Source: Aradus depressus
Taxonomy: Eukaryota; Arthropoda; Insecta; Hemiptera; Aradidae
Direction of reading: 5' to 3'
NCBI GenBank assembly: GCA_963662175.1
Contig: OY759215.1
Location: 11,583,079-11,647,078 of the forward strand
DNA: 64,000 nt
The translations under genes were made by a program, and so were the position numbers. Below the pieces are notes generated by a model. The model was not told where the DNA came from. It was given only the letters and a program-made list of their open reading frames with translations, and did no database searches. Of the stretch, positions 12,401-22,700 are shown piece after piece (the first letter of the stretch is position 1; the number at the start of each line of letters is the position of its first letter).

Positions 12401-15400
12401 AAGAAAATATTCCGTTATCATCTTGTAGTAAAAAGTGCAAGAGATCTGTTAGCTGCATATAAGAATATTGATGTCACTTGCATCCCAGCACTTGTCTCCT
12501 CCTTAAATTTATTATAATTAACACCAGTTTATATACAATATATATTTGTACATTAGTGATTAAAATTGTTCACCTACACCACAACATAACGCCAATTTAT
12601 GCAGAAATAATTTTTCTTAATTTTCAGTTAAGAAAGTTAAATGTGAAATATATAATAAAAAAATAAAGGCCATAAGCAGCAATTAAAACTTAAATTTAAT
12701 TAAGATTCGTACATTCCACCATTTCCCACTTGAAATTCTAATTTTTCTCCTGCAGCTGCTATTACAGTGTACTATATATCTCATAGGATTTTTGAAAATA
12801 CAAATGAACTATTTTTGACATTATTAAAAAGTGATCTCACTGTGAAATTACAATTTTCAGTTTTTAATATTATGGGAATAGAATTATTCAAAAAACGTTT
12901 CTTCGGCCACATTAAAATTGTTCTCAAAATGAGTGGTTATTTATCATTATATACATATTTAATATAAATTTGCTTCATTTTGTACAAAGTAAGATAACAT
13001 GATAAACAATGGACGCTGCATCGTCTCGCGGGCCCTTCATCAAAGAAGGAAAATAAAACCATTAAAAATAATAATAAAATAAAAAGTAACATTGAAGCAG
13101 AAAAGTACATTTTAGATATGATATTAATAAAATATATAATAGAGGAGGGCGCCGGTAGCTCAGTGGTATGCGTGCTTGACTTCTGAGCTCAAGGTCGTGG
13201 GTTCGTAGCCCGACCGGGGCCCTTAGTTTATCTTATCTGGGAGGTGAAATAAACTTAAGCACGCCGTCCTTCGGATGGGACGTTAAGCCATGGTCCCGAG
13301 CCTGTACGATGTCAGGTACTCGTTAAAGACCCCTACCCTAGATGAATAAAAATTTAGGGTAGGCAAAATTTAGGACTCCCACAGTAGAGTCGGGCTCATG
13401 TCCACCAGAGTGACGAAAGAGCGCTCTGGTAGTAGGCGATATGACCTCGTAGTTAAAGCCCCGGCATGAGTCATAAAACCTAACCTAACCTATAAACTAT
13501 ATGGGAGTACTTTCGGTTGTGCTACCAGCTACCAACCTAACCTATATAATAGAGCACTATTCCATTATCACCACCACCTCAAAATTTTCCATTAATTGAA
13601 TTATACTCCTTCTACCTCCTACTTGTGTTGTTTTTTGTCATAAATGAGAAACTGTGCTGCTTCACTAAAAAGACTTTCGGTTACATATTATTCTGATTTG
13701 TACATGTGAATATTTTAAATCGAGACAGTTGATATCATATAGTGTATCTGAAAGGTATAATGTTTATTACTCAGTTCTATTTGTTGTGTTTTTTTAATGT
13801 AAATAAACGCTTATAATTCAATGAATTTAACATTTTGAGGTCGTGGCGACAATGGGATAGTACCCTATTATGTTTCTTTATATTTCACAATGTTACCTTT
13901 GTTAATTTATTTTATTTGCATTATTCCTCCACTATATACCGTATGTAAACTAAATATAGGGCGCCGGTAGCTCAGTAGTATGCGTGCTTGTTTACTGAGC
14001 TCAAGATGGTGGGCTCGATACCCGGCCGAGACCTTTAGTTTATTTTATCTGGTAGGTAAAATAAACTTAAGCACGCCATCCTTCAGATGGTACGTTTAGC
14101 GATGGTTCCGATGTCAGGTACTCGTTAAAAACCCCTAGACCCCCCCATGTTCACGAGAGTGAGGAAAGAGCGTTTGGGTAATAGGCGATATGAGTTGGTA
14201 GTTAAAGCCCAGGCATGAGTCACAATAATATTGTTCACAGCGTTGAACTGTCAGTGATTTTATTTTGTAGTAGTTTAGTGATGGAATTGGATACCTCATA
14301 AGGCACCTATTAATTTTCCGCGAAATCGGTTGAATGGAAGGGAGGACTAGAGAAGAGGAGCTCGAGTTACAATACCCTACCAAGTGCCGACGTAATGAAT
14401 GTATTGATACAAAATTTAGTACGAGGATACAGAAGCCACGATGTAAGTCAAATATTGCGTTTTAGCCCAAACGGTCGATTGATTTTGGAGGGAGAGCAAA
14501 AACATAATTGCATAATTCTTGTTGGGGAAGTGCATAGTCAATGATTCACCGACAACTTTTTTGGAATAAATCCGCGACTTTTTTTCTCTTGCTAGCCTAA
14601 GTTGGACAAGTACACTTAGCTTGATTATATGAATATGTAGAAGTGGGTATATAGCTCACATTCCGGTAATTTTTTTATTTTATTTATATTTATTATTATA
14701 AAAGATTATATAAAAATCGCCAGAAGTGTAAAACCATTTGTTATGCAGTTGCGTATTTGTGTAAATTTAAAAAAAAAGTTTCATTAATTTACGGAAACAG
14801 CTGCAGGCTTTCAAGGAACCTAATTACATATTTGCAGTTACATTCACAATTGGCGTAGAATGACCCATTTATAGAAATTTAAACTACTTACCTTTATGAT
14901 TATTTTTAAAAGGAATTCTTACTATGTCGGTTATTCCTTGCTTTTGAGCTCCTAAACCAGTGCCAGGCTTCCAACCCATTTTTTCTAGTAACTTTTGTCC
15001 AAATTTATTTTCATCTGTAGAAAAAAAAATAAATGTTAATATCTTGACAAAATTACTTATCGTCAATAATATGAACTATGCAGTGAAACCACTAAAATAA
15101 CGGATACTCTCAAGAGGGAGGACTTTCTCTTCAATCTTCAGAAATATCCAGATGTTCAGAATGGATGAATTTTCGTATAAATAAAGCCATTTTATTATTT
15201 AAAAATCCCTTATGAATACTATTTATAATATAGAAGTAGAAAAATAGAAATGTAAACAATTTTCCATCAGAAAACAATCAAGGACTTCAATTTTTTACTC
15301 GAAATATCATAGCCTCCTTTCTAAACCTACTTCATACTAACTTTCAAAAAATAAAAAAAAAACATAAATCCACTTGTATAAATATAAAGTTATTATAAAT

Positions 15401-15634
15401 AAAAACTTTAGAAGTAAACCCTTACTGTATATATCGCTGCGCATTAGTGAAATATGGAACGCAACATTCATTTCACTTTTTTGACCCTTATCAAAAGTTT
15501 TAAATTTTAGCTTAGGTCGGATGGCGCTAGCCTAATTATTATATAATGCAGACACACATACCTTTAGACCAAGCACTTCCTCTCGGATTCAAAACCCATT
15601 TAGCTTTTTGCTTTTTCTCAGCTAACATTGGCAT
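3562..15634 (-). CDS. PINX1: PINX1-like G-patch protein, four exons
   Basis: Telomerase inhibitor / ribosome-biogenesis factor PINX1, a nucleolar G-patch protein. Exons (minus): 15634-15562, 15014-14892, 7187-7031, 4567-3562; junctions are GT-AG (donors GTATGT, GTAAGT, GTAAGT) and total 1359 nt = 452 aa. Exon 1 begins MPMLAEKKQKAKWVLNP, close to the family's MSMLAE...KW start. The G-patch (about 25-66) reads KFGQKLLEKMGW, GTGLGAQKQG and KNNHKG. Exon 3 carries the ADFDQVLAEL helix and SLEEKSKRSKARV, which continues across the splice into HYHKFIRGKDVSKYS of exon 4, a strongly conserved PINX1 block. The rest of exon 4 is a low-complexity Lys/Glu-rich tail with several KKKK-type clusters (nuclear/nucleolar targeting). 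At 452 aa it is longer than the vertebrate protein (about 330 aa), through the tail. Intron 2 is 7.7 kb and repeat-filled. Known: the family binds TERT/TRF1 and helps RNA processing; its insect role here is inferred. Confidence 0.9.
4571..5336. other. PINX1 intron 3, no feature
   Basis: AT-rich intron sequence. I see no gene; a short GGGGTTCGCACCC palindromic patch near 5080 is not explained. Confidence 0.4.
5337..5633 (-). repeat. SINE-1 copy, near full length, diverged
   Basis: Antisense copy inside PINX1 intron 3 (so on the same strand as the gene). Tail GTTAGTTATTGTGACTC at the left, tRNA-like head ending ACCGGCGCCC at the right; B-box region degraded. Confidence 0.8.
6124..6393 (-). repeat. 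SINE-1 copy with 12-bp target duplication
   Basis: Head is intact (GGGCGCCGGTAGCTCAGTGG on the minus strand). The 3' body has an internal deletion of about 70 bp. TACAAATATATA lies on both sides (6112-6123 and 6394-6405), a perfect 12-bp duplication. Confidence 0.88.
6399..6442. repeat. (AT)n microsatellite
   Basis: Simple AT dinucleotide run directly next to the SINE-1 head and its target duplication; it may have grown from the AT-rich duplication. Confidence 0.9.
6588..6750. repeat. inverted pair of Penelope-like C-terminal fragments
   Basis: Two inverted arms (6588-6628 and 6713-6750) share TTATTTCCAGTTGTTCCAGT. Read in opposite directions both encode NSLEQLEI, the end of the Penelope GIY-YIG endonuclease seen better at 39183-39482 (DSLEQLEV). 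It looks like a fold-back remnant of a Penelope-like element. Confidence 0.5.
7340..7690 (+). repeat. Rep-A copy
   Basis: Starts with 'gaagtataggggaaattat', the usual Rep-A left end, and includes 'aattcgatgcgagttttcaa', 'cacgataattcccgatagaatgaatg' in pieces and a second module near 7555. It lies in PINX1 intron 2, just upstream of exon 3. Confidence 0.7.
7847..8041. mobile_element. Penelope-type fold-back with hammerhead-like core
   Basis: Perfect inverted arms of about 40 bp (7847-7889 and 8000-8041, starting AATTGTAGGAATATTGAGGG) flank a 110-bp centre that holds a hammerhead-like core (next entry). This matches the terminal repeats of Penelope-like elements left after loss of the coding part. 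No ORF. Confidence 0.6.
7941..7994 (+). ncRNA. hammerhead ribozyme-like motif
   Basis: CTGATGA at 7952-7958 and GAAAC at 7975-7979. Stem II GATAT/ATATC closes a 5-nt loop. After GAAA comes CGT, so ACGT forms a palindromic stem III suited to a dimer, then T as the cleavage-site base. Stem I pairs GCC (7949-7951) with GGC (7983-7985) and, past an internal loop, TATTCA (7941-7946) with TGAATA (7989-7994). One extra base sits between CTGATGA and stem II, so activity is uncertain. Confidence 0.5.
8330..9017 (+). mobile_element. Jockey-like non-LTR retrotransposon 3' end
   Basis: The C-terminal part of a Jockey-type reverse transcriptase followed by a 130-bp 3' UTR and an A tail (9005-9017). From about 8330 one frame reads VNDTKSVHIVFTLRP, then VRYLGLVLDKRLTWNPH (conserved post-palm block), LICNAVLKPMLTYELELWGSA, QSKILRKIANAPYYVSNKTL and a stop at 8873. 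The 5' part, including the catalytic palm, is gone, as expected of a truncated insertion. It lies in PINX1 intron 2 on the opposite strand to the gene. Confidence 0.85.
8438..8875 (+). pseudogene. Jockey reverse transcriptase C-terminal fragment
   Basis: Open frame of 145 codons covering the thumb/connection region of a Jockey-clade polymerase: LDKRLTW, LKPMLTYELELWGSAK, IQSKILRKIANAPYYVSN, HNVPYVTEVAKSKYK. Catalytic motifs lie upstream of the truncation, so the fragment cannot polymerise. It ends with a serine-rich tail and a natural stop. Confidence 0.85.
9018..10196. other. PINX1 intron 2, unassigned DNA
   Basis: AT-rich, no convincing ORF and no match to the repeat families seen here. 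Confidence 0.4.
10197..10490 (+). repeat. Rep-A copy, internally deleted
   Basis: Left end 'ccccagctatacgaagaagttatg' in part and right end 'gattcaccgacgagttttt' are both present, with only one and a half internal modules between them. Confidence 0.65.
10491..11893. other. PINX1 intron 2, unassigned DNA
   Basis: AT-rich; a (TTA) and (TAC)-rich patch around 10880-10940. No gene or family recognised. Confidence 0.4.
11894..12186. mobile_element. Penelope-type fold-back, tail-to-tail terminal repeats
   Basis: Two long imperfect inverted arms (about 11894-12040 and 12050-12186) share AGAAGGAATT, the GTGTAAATAAAAACTCAG segment, the GAAACGTT core and AAGGTGTTG. The left arm read on the minus strand and the right arm read on the plus strand each contain CTGAAGA...GAAACGTT, a hammerhead-like core. 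A single arm of the same family recurs at 55595-55740. Confidence 0.6.
11945..11998 (-). ncRNA. hammerhead ribozyme-like motif
   Basis: Minus strand: GGCC, CTGAAGA, a spacer A, stem II GGAA...TTCC, then CGAAACGTT and GGCC. CTGAAGA fits the hammerhead CUGANGA consensus, ACGT gives a palindromic stem III, and GGCC/GGCC gives a 4-bp stem I. Confidence 0.45.
12187..13132. other. PINX1 intron 2, unassigned DNA
   Basis: AT-rich with a 17-T run near 12342; no gene recognised. Confidence 0.4.
13145..13542 (+). mobile_element. SINE-1 full-length copy with 12-bp target duplication
   Basis: Best reference copy (398 bp). The head GGGCGCCGGTAGCTCAGTGG holds a near-perfect RNA polymerase III A box (TAGCTCAGTGG), and GGGTTCGTAGCCC is a B box about 40 bp later, so the head derives from a tRNA. 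The body of about 280 bp follows. The tail has CCTAACCTAACC (13479-13490), a 45-bp segment and a second CCAACCTAACC. TATATAATAGAG flanks the element perfectly at 13133-13144 and 13543-13554. Confidence 0.92.
13147..13219 (+). promoter_or_regulatory. internal Pol III promoter (A and B boxes) of SINE-1
   Basis: A box TAGCTCAGTGG at about 13157 and B box GGTTCGTAGCC at about 13201. The cloverleaf does not close (acceptor arms do not pair), so this is a tRNA-derived promoter rather than a working tRNA. Confidence 0.75.
13960..14230 (+). repeat. SINE-1 copy, internally deleted
   Basis: Complete head (GGGCGCCGGTAGCTCAGTAG, B box GGCTCGATACCC) and tail (AGGCATGAGTCACAATAA) with about 60 bp missing from the body near 14140. 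Confidence 0.85.
14280..14565 (+). repeat. Rep-A copy, 3' half
   Basis: Begins at 'cataaggcacctattaattttc' in part, has one module ('gccgacgtaatgaatgtatt') and the typical right end ending 'gattcaccgacaactttt'. Confidence 0.75.
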
Positions 15635-16720
15635 TGGTATTATTTGAAATTTGGTCACACATGCAAATGTAAAACTCTTGGCTTAGCAGGCCTTAATGTC
15701 TTCAAACACGTTAAATTACAATGACTTAACAACAATAATAATAAATAAGGGAACAATAGAGCTTGCGTGGAACCAACTGCATATAAGAAAGTCAACTCTA
15801 CGAAACAGCAGCCATGAGAAAGGTTACAACAACTTGAAGGTAACATTTGTGGTTTTACGATATTTTTTTTTTTTTTTCAGGTTGTAAGTTTTTACACGTT
15901 ATTTGGATTCATTTTTTCTTATTACCTTTTTTTTTTTTAACCTTTTCCCTTTAAAACAGTCCTTGAATATAAAGAGTACGTTATATTTTCTTCCTTAACT
16001 TCAGATAGTTATTAACTTGGTCAATTTTTATATTTTGTCTATTTTGAATTGATTTCAACATTTTTATAATGTGATGTCAGGTTTATAAACTGAAACTTTT
16101 TAACTTATTTATTTAGTTATCTATAAATAATTGAGTAACCTTCAGAGTCAATCATTTGCTCATTCAGTCGTAATATAATATTATTGAAGCTTAATTTTCC
16201 TCGATTCGTTGTTCTAAGGTATTGCGCCCACGTCGATTAATATTGATTTTTACAATTAGAATACGTAATATGTGTATTATACTATGGTATACATTTTTTT
16301 TTAGATAACTGTATACTATTTTTGGTTAAAATTCCATTTATATTTACTTGGATTGCAGGAGAGTATCTTAAGAGGGGGAAAAAAAGATGTATATATTTTC
16401 ATTTTGGCAATCCTGGAGCTCAGTCAGTGAAGTGGGGATGGGAAGTGACCGGTTTATTTGAGTTTGTGGTAAGGTGGGGGGAACTCCTGTCTCGACTTTT
16501 TAACTTATTTTTCTTTATAAAATATTTATTGTCATGCTTGAAGTTTTTATTTTTTTCTACCTAGGTATTATGTCTTAACATTTATTTATCTATTTTTACG
16601 TAGATTATACGTAATCTACTTATATCTTCGTATATTAAAATTCTGGAAGATTAGGTTCGAGAAACTTTATTTAAGAAAACAAAATTTAAATAATTAGGTG
16701 AAGGTATTTTCATCGAAATA
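15635..16720. promoter_or_regulatory. divergent intergenic region, PINX1 / transporter
   Basis: The two start codons face away from each other across 1,086 bp. The stretch must hold both 5' UTRs and promoters, or a shared promoter. It contains T-runs at 15862 and 15930 and no clear TATA box in a decisive position, and it is one of the few long stretches here without a recognised repeat. Confidence 0.5.
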
Positions 16721-19700
16721 ATGGAAGAAAATCAGTTAGTAGGAGAAACGACCAGTCTAAAAATGTATGTATGTTTGTAATTAAATTTTATTTTTTAAAA
16801 TAATACCTATTAATTATTATTTCTTTTTCTTTTTCTTGCAGTGTACCCGCCGTTGACATCCAACGAACTTCGAATGTCGTCTATAAGCCTAGTTTTTACG
16901 ATGTCTGGCCTCAGGTAAAGTGTTACGTAACTACTCCTGTATACCCCAACCAACTCCGAAATGTTTCTGTATATTTTTTTATTTATTAATCTAAAATTAC
17001 GTAAATTTTTATCTTAATGTTTTGTATCAAATTTCGAAATGATACGAGATTTCTGTCTTTCTAAATTACCAAATTACGTTTATCGTTGACGCCTGTTTAA
17101 ATTTTTTTTTTTGTATTCCGTTTCAGAATGAGAAGAAAATTAACATAGAAATTGACTTCTCATTTGAAAATTTTGCAGTGAGGGGAGGAAGTTCTTTTTA
17201 GCCATATTGCTGCTCTTTCAAAAGTTTAAATATTGAGGGGAGGGGGGGGGGGGGGGGGGGGGGGGTAGCCCGCTTGTCTCATTCGGCTCCCATTATCTTC
17301 TGGGTAGACCCTCGAGAAATATTTCAATAAATTATTACGTTTTCCTGTTATTCTACGTATTTTTTACTCATTTTGTTTAGGTATACGGACCGCGGTTAAA
17401 ATCATATGATATTATACGACCCACACATAAAGAAATGAGACGCAAGAGTGTTTAGTATACCCGTACACTTTCGGCTGACTACCAACAGTGACTCAGAAAT
17501 AATGTTTGATGAAGAATATAGCTTATCATGACCTGAAATTTTTTTTTTAAATGTCTACGCTAATGATTTTCAGTAATGTTAATGTGTCCACAATTTCTAC
17601 ACAAGTTTTGAAAAAGTTTAAACATTCAAAAATAAATCAATAATTTCTGGCTTTAGAAAGACAAAAAAAAAGTTGTATCGGCCATGGAAGACATTTTAAA
17701 TATTTGCAGTTTCATTAAATCATAGTTTTTGATGTAATCCATTTTTTGTATAAATACCTCCTATACATACATCTCCGTAACGGTTAACAATAGTGATGTC
17801 AATCAAACACGTATACATTGAAGTTTTGCACTAAGAAAAAAACTATCTCAAAATTCGGTCCGGAAGTCTCGGGGACAGTTGACTGAATACAACTTTTTAA
17901 CTGATAAATTAATTTTCACATTTAACAACCTTATAAGCCCTACAGTATCTGAGAATTTGGAGATAGACATTTTTGAGAAATTTTGGCTGCACATGGCCTG
18001 CCTGGGTTTAATAATTCAATATATTTAGATTCTAGGTTATTTCCACACGCAATTTGTGTTTATGTCGAGGGGGATAAGTAAGTGACACTCTTATATACAG
18101 CCTCAGAATCATCATGTAACTGAAAGTTATGAACCGGACAACGCCGGGTAACCTACTATTGTAGAATTATGGTAATACTTTTCTGAACATTATGTCTTTT
18201 GTTTTCCATATTTGTATAGTTACTACAAATACATCCTACTTCACTAATTTATCAGTTGAATAAATAATTATTATTTCGCCTAAAAATTAAAGGATTTCAC
18301 AAAAAATATCTTATACTTTAAAAAGGTAAATATAAAATAATAGAAGTCATCCTGAAGCGACGAACTGCAGACACAATTAGATGGAAAAAGGTCCCAAACG
18401 AAATAATTGAAAAATATACTTAGAATTTAGAATCTTTCGTCTTGGCGAATTTTCGAATTTACCATCTTTAGCCATGGAACTATACATTGTACATTTATTG
18501 ATAAACTGCATTTAATTAATGGAGAGTAACATAGAATTTGCTTTTCAGATACTTGCAAGTTGCATCGCACTCAGTTCTGTCATTCAGCCCGGCATCAACA
18601 TGGCCTTTTCGGGTATCTTACTTCCCCAGTTGGCCAGCGATCCAAATATTAAACATTTCACTAAAACAGAAGCCTCATGGATTGGTATGTTGTTTCATTA
18701 AATATTATTTGTATTATTATTCTATTATCTTTCGTATGTATAAGTAAATATTAGGAATGATAAGAAAAAATGTATGCTTTTGTCAGACTTGATAAGATTT
18801 TAATTATTCATTTAAGTAGCCAAGATGTAATTTTATTTTTAATATTACTTCCGTTGTCAAGTGCCTTTTATTGGCGTTGTTTCATCTTATCTATAGTTAG
18901 TTATTGTGACTCATGCGCGGGCTTTAACTTGATGGGCATGAGCCCGACTCTCCTATGAGAGCAAGCACGCATACCACTGAGCAAAAATGGAACAGGAAAA
19001 CATTTTAATTTTGGCGAATCTCCTTAAAAAACCGAATTCATTACGACTGACATCTGTATGTCCAGGCTCTTTAACCTTTTCTTTTGGAGAATTTCCCTAC
19101 CACAAGTCTAGATTTACAATTATTTGAACTTGTACTGGTTCACTAAAAGGTCCGACAGACAGGATCGTTAACATTTTATTATTCCGGATAAATCCTAGCC
19201 TTTTTATAAAAGTAGTCTAAATTTACAATTAATTATCTGAACCTATATAGTGCTATATGTGCTGAACCTATATAGCACCCTATAGTGCTTCACTAAAATT
19301 ACTGGCGGGAGAGTTATTGACCTTTAAGGCCTAATTATACTTTTCCGAAGTTTAATTTAGTTTGTTTTGTGAATAAGGCAATTCAGTGAACATATAGGTA
19401 TATGAGGAGTTTGGAGCCAGAGCGGACCAACCCACAATTTTTCGGAAAATGAGTTATTACCATCCTGATGTTGGCATAGGTTCCCTTTTTCAAAACCAGT
19501 GTGGATCACTTAGTTTCTTCACTTCAGTGATAGATAGCAGCACTTTAAGTTTAGTCCACAAGTATTTTGTGCATATATTTTCAAAGTCACAATGGATCAT
19601 ACGGCCTTCAAAAACTTTATAGAACACAAAAAGGGATCACTCATCCAATACTATTCTAAAATTTCAAATATAAATAAATATTTGGGGCCCATTTATGGAG

Positions 19701-22700
19701 ATAAACAAAAAATATACTAAATTTTCAATTGCCATTTTCTACCTGTTCAGTTTCAACCAGTTGGTCCGCTCTGGCTCCAAACTCCCTCATATGTAAGTAT
19801 AAAAAAAATAAAAATAAAAAATAAGTAGTGGGTAAATTTTGGAAAATAACCCAATGTTGGATTTTGATGAAACTAAACCTCCCCAGTTGCGGGTTACATG
19901 TAGTTGTGTTTTTGTTTTAATTAATGATTTTTTAAATATTGTATTCACATACTGTTATAATTAATGACAGTACTTACAGTATCGACGCGAGAAAATGACA
20001 ATTTTTCAGTAAGTTGACTGACCAGAGTTGTTGCCAGGGTTGCTTGACTTCGGTTGAAAAGATCTAACAACCTTTCGAATTGTTCGGCGTCCATTGTAGT
20101 TATTTTCGATATAAATCCACTTGGTCACTTACAGTTACGGAATGTTGTTTAATCGTCGCCAAATATTGTGTCTATTTAGGTCTACTATTTGAAAACAGGG
20201 AAGTATAATATAAGCACGCATTTGAATCTTTCACTTTAATCTGGATAGAAAATGTAACATGACACATTAGAATAGTCTGGTTGGAAAGGTGACGCCATAA
20301 CCTCTAGTAAACAACTTATATAGTAAACAGGTAAACATTGTTGAGGTTATAACATATACGATCACTACAACTGCAAATTTTCAGATAATGTAATTATTTG
20401 CAGTTATGGCTCTCTCTATATGATTCAACGTGCGATACCACAATTATATGAAAATCAAAAGTTGAAGTTGGATGAATGGCAGTTTTGGTACAGAAGGTTT
20501 TTTACCATTCAAGCTTATAGTAAATATTCAAAATGGTCTTATTTCGATCCTAATGTTCCAAGACACGAAGAAACTTCAAAGTATAATTTTTTCGGTTGCT
20601 TCTCGCTACTCAATAGTATTCCAAAATAAGCTGTTGATTAATTCTAAATTACATTTGAACGTTGATAAAATGTAAATGTCAGCATTATTTAAAAATATGC
20701 AAATTGACAATATAAATGTAACACACAATAGAAGTAATAAAATATGTAACTACTCGATAAAAACATTTCATTTTGTTCTTTTAAGTGAGTAAAGTTTCAA
20801 GATGCCATAAATACTGAACTTGAAAATGTTACTGGCATTAAATAGGATGAAAGAAGTTTTAGTATTTTGGAAAAAGGCGCAAATTCCAACGAACGATGAT
20901 ATGTCTTAATATTAACTTTTTTTTGTTCGATCGTTCTTATTTGAACAAAGGGATAATGTTTCAACATGATTTGTTGTAATAAATATTATTTCTTTAAATT
21001 AAATTACTATGTGATATTTGCATTATGTGCCTTTAAAAACTACCCCAAGGCATGATTTAAATGAAATTATTTCAAAATTTCTCTTACAACTCTATTTAAA
21101 ACTGGGATGTGTTGAAATTGAGTTTCGACCCGAAATTTGAGCTCAGTGACCGCGAAAACATATAAAAAGCTTTCTTATACGGCTTTTTTGAAAATTGGAG
21201 CCTTGTTGTTTGATCGACTTTTTGACAACGGCATCTTATTCAGCGACCTCGAAAACCTCTAAATACCATAAGTTTTAGGAATATTAATGAAAACCTATGG
21301 AGCTAAGCATGCGCGAAAGCAATAGTCGTTGAATCCTATGTTAAATTCCATTAAAATTTCAACCCTTGTGGGGCACGGGTTTTTTAATGGTATTTTTAAT
21401 TTTTTTAGGCCCAAAAATTTTGTTTCGGGTTGAAGAAACTTTCTAGGGTGCGCACGTTTCAAAATCGCGAAATGGCATATTTAAGGACCACCCTAATGTA
21501 CATATTATATATTGACGGGATCATTTTACTGAAATAATAGTATCAGATGTCTCCGACAATAATTATTCACAAACACCTTTTCAAAATAATTGTTCATAAG
21601 CAAGTTCATACAATTATTGCAAAAATGTCCTAACTTTAACCCAGAATTAAACCGACTGACATAATAATAAGCGAGGGTTGTCCATCACTGACACTGCAGC
21701 TGCCAAGGAGATCTCTGGCCCAATGGAGCTTAAGGGATGTGTGGCAGAATGGAGGGACACGTACTAGAGAATTATCGTGGGAACTAAGGGAGAAAAATAA
21801 TCTATTGTTTTTGAATTTAGCAACTTCGGTGGCGAGGGGAACATTGAGATCAATGTGGAGGTTTTTGTTGAATATGTAATAAGGAGCACTGACTATTGTA
21901 CGAAGGGATTGAATGCGTTGAGATTGCAAGCCTTGACAGTTCGTAAGTTCACATATTCTCGTTTGTGGACTCCAAATTAATCGCTTATCGATTAGGAGAG
22001 TTTTATGGAAGGGTGTTAGGGTATACTTGAGGGCAGATATATAATGTAAACTGACTACCATCACTCTCCACATTTTGTACCTGGACCGAAATGTTGTCAG
22101 TTGTTCTTATGAAGAGTAGATAGCAGTGTCATCTGCAATAATTTGTGGATGGGGATATCAGATGTACGTATTAAGTAGAGGACCAGGATCTAGGATACCT
22201 CCTTGCGGAACACCAGCGAAGTGCAAAACCCTGGTTAACAGAAAATGTTCTTTCTGTAAGATTAGATTTAGGATTAGGAAGAATGTAAAGAGAAGGACTG
22301 TTCTGAGCTTCAAGTGCTAAACACTTGTTCCGCTTCGTGAACGACCACAGAACAATACTGCGTTTGCTCCAGTGTAGTGTGAATTCAACATTAGAAATTA
22401 ACACATTTATAACTCGTATAATTACAAAATAGTAGAGCTACTAAAAATGAGATTTCATGTATTTACAGCGTGAAAGTCTACAAATTATTAATGAGAAAGA
22501 ACTTTGCCTTTATGGTGAAAAGCCCAACATTGGATTATTATTTTCTAATCCTATATTTTTGAAGCCCTACACTATAAGGTAAAAACATTTCATACTAAAC
22601 TCACACAACACATTCCTTTTACAAACTTCATCAATCATTTTCATTACATGTAATTACAACTCCTAAACCAATATCTTCTAATGAAATAATATAATAATAT

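Noticed and set aside
13147..13219. Functional tRNA gene
   Set aside because: A and B boxes are present, but the acceptor arms do not pair and the same head starts many SINE copies.
15655..15887. ORFs between PINX1 and the transporter
   Set aside because: Short, overlapping on both strands, no recognisable protein features.
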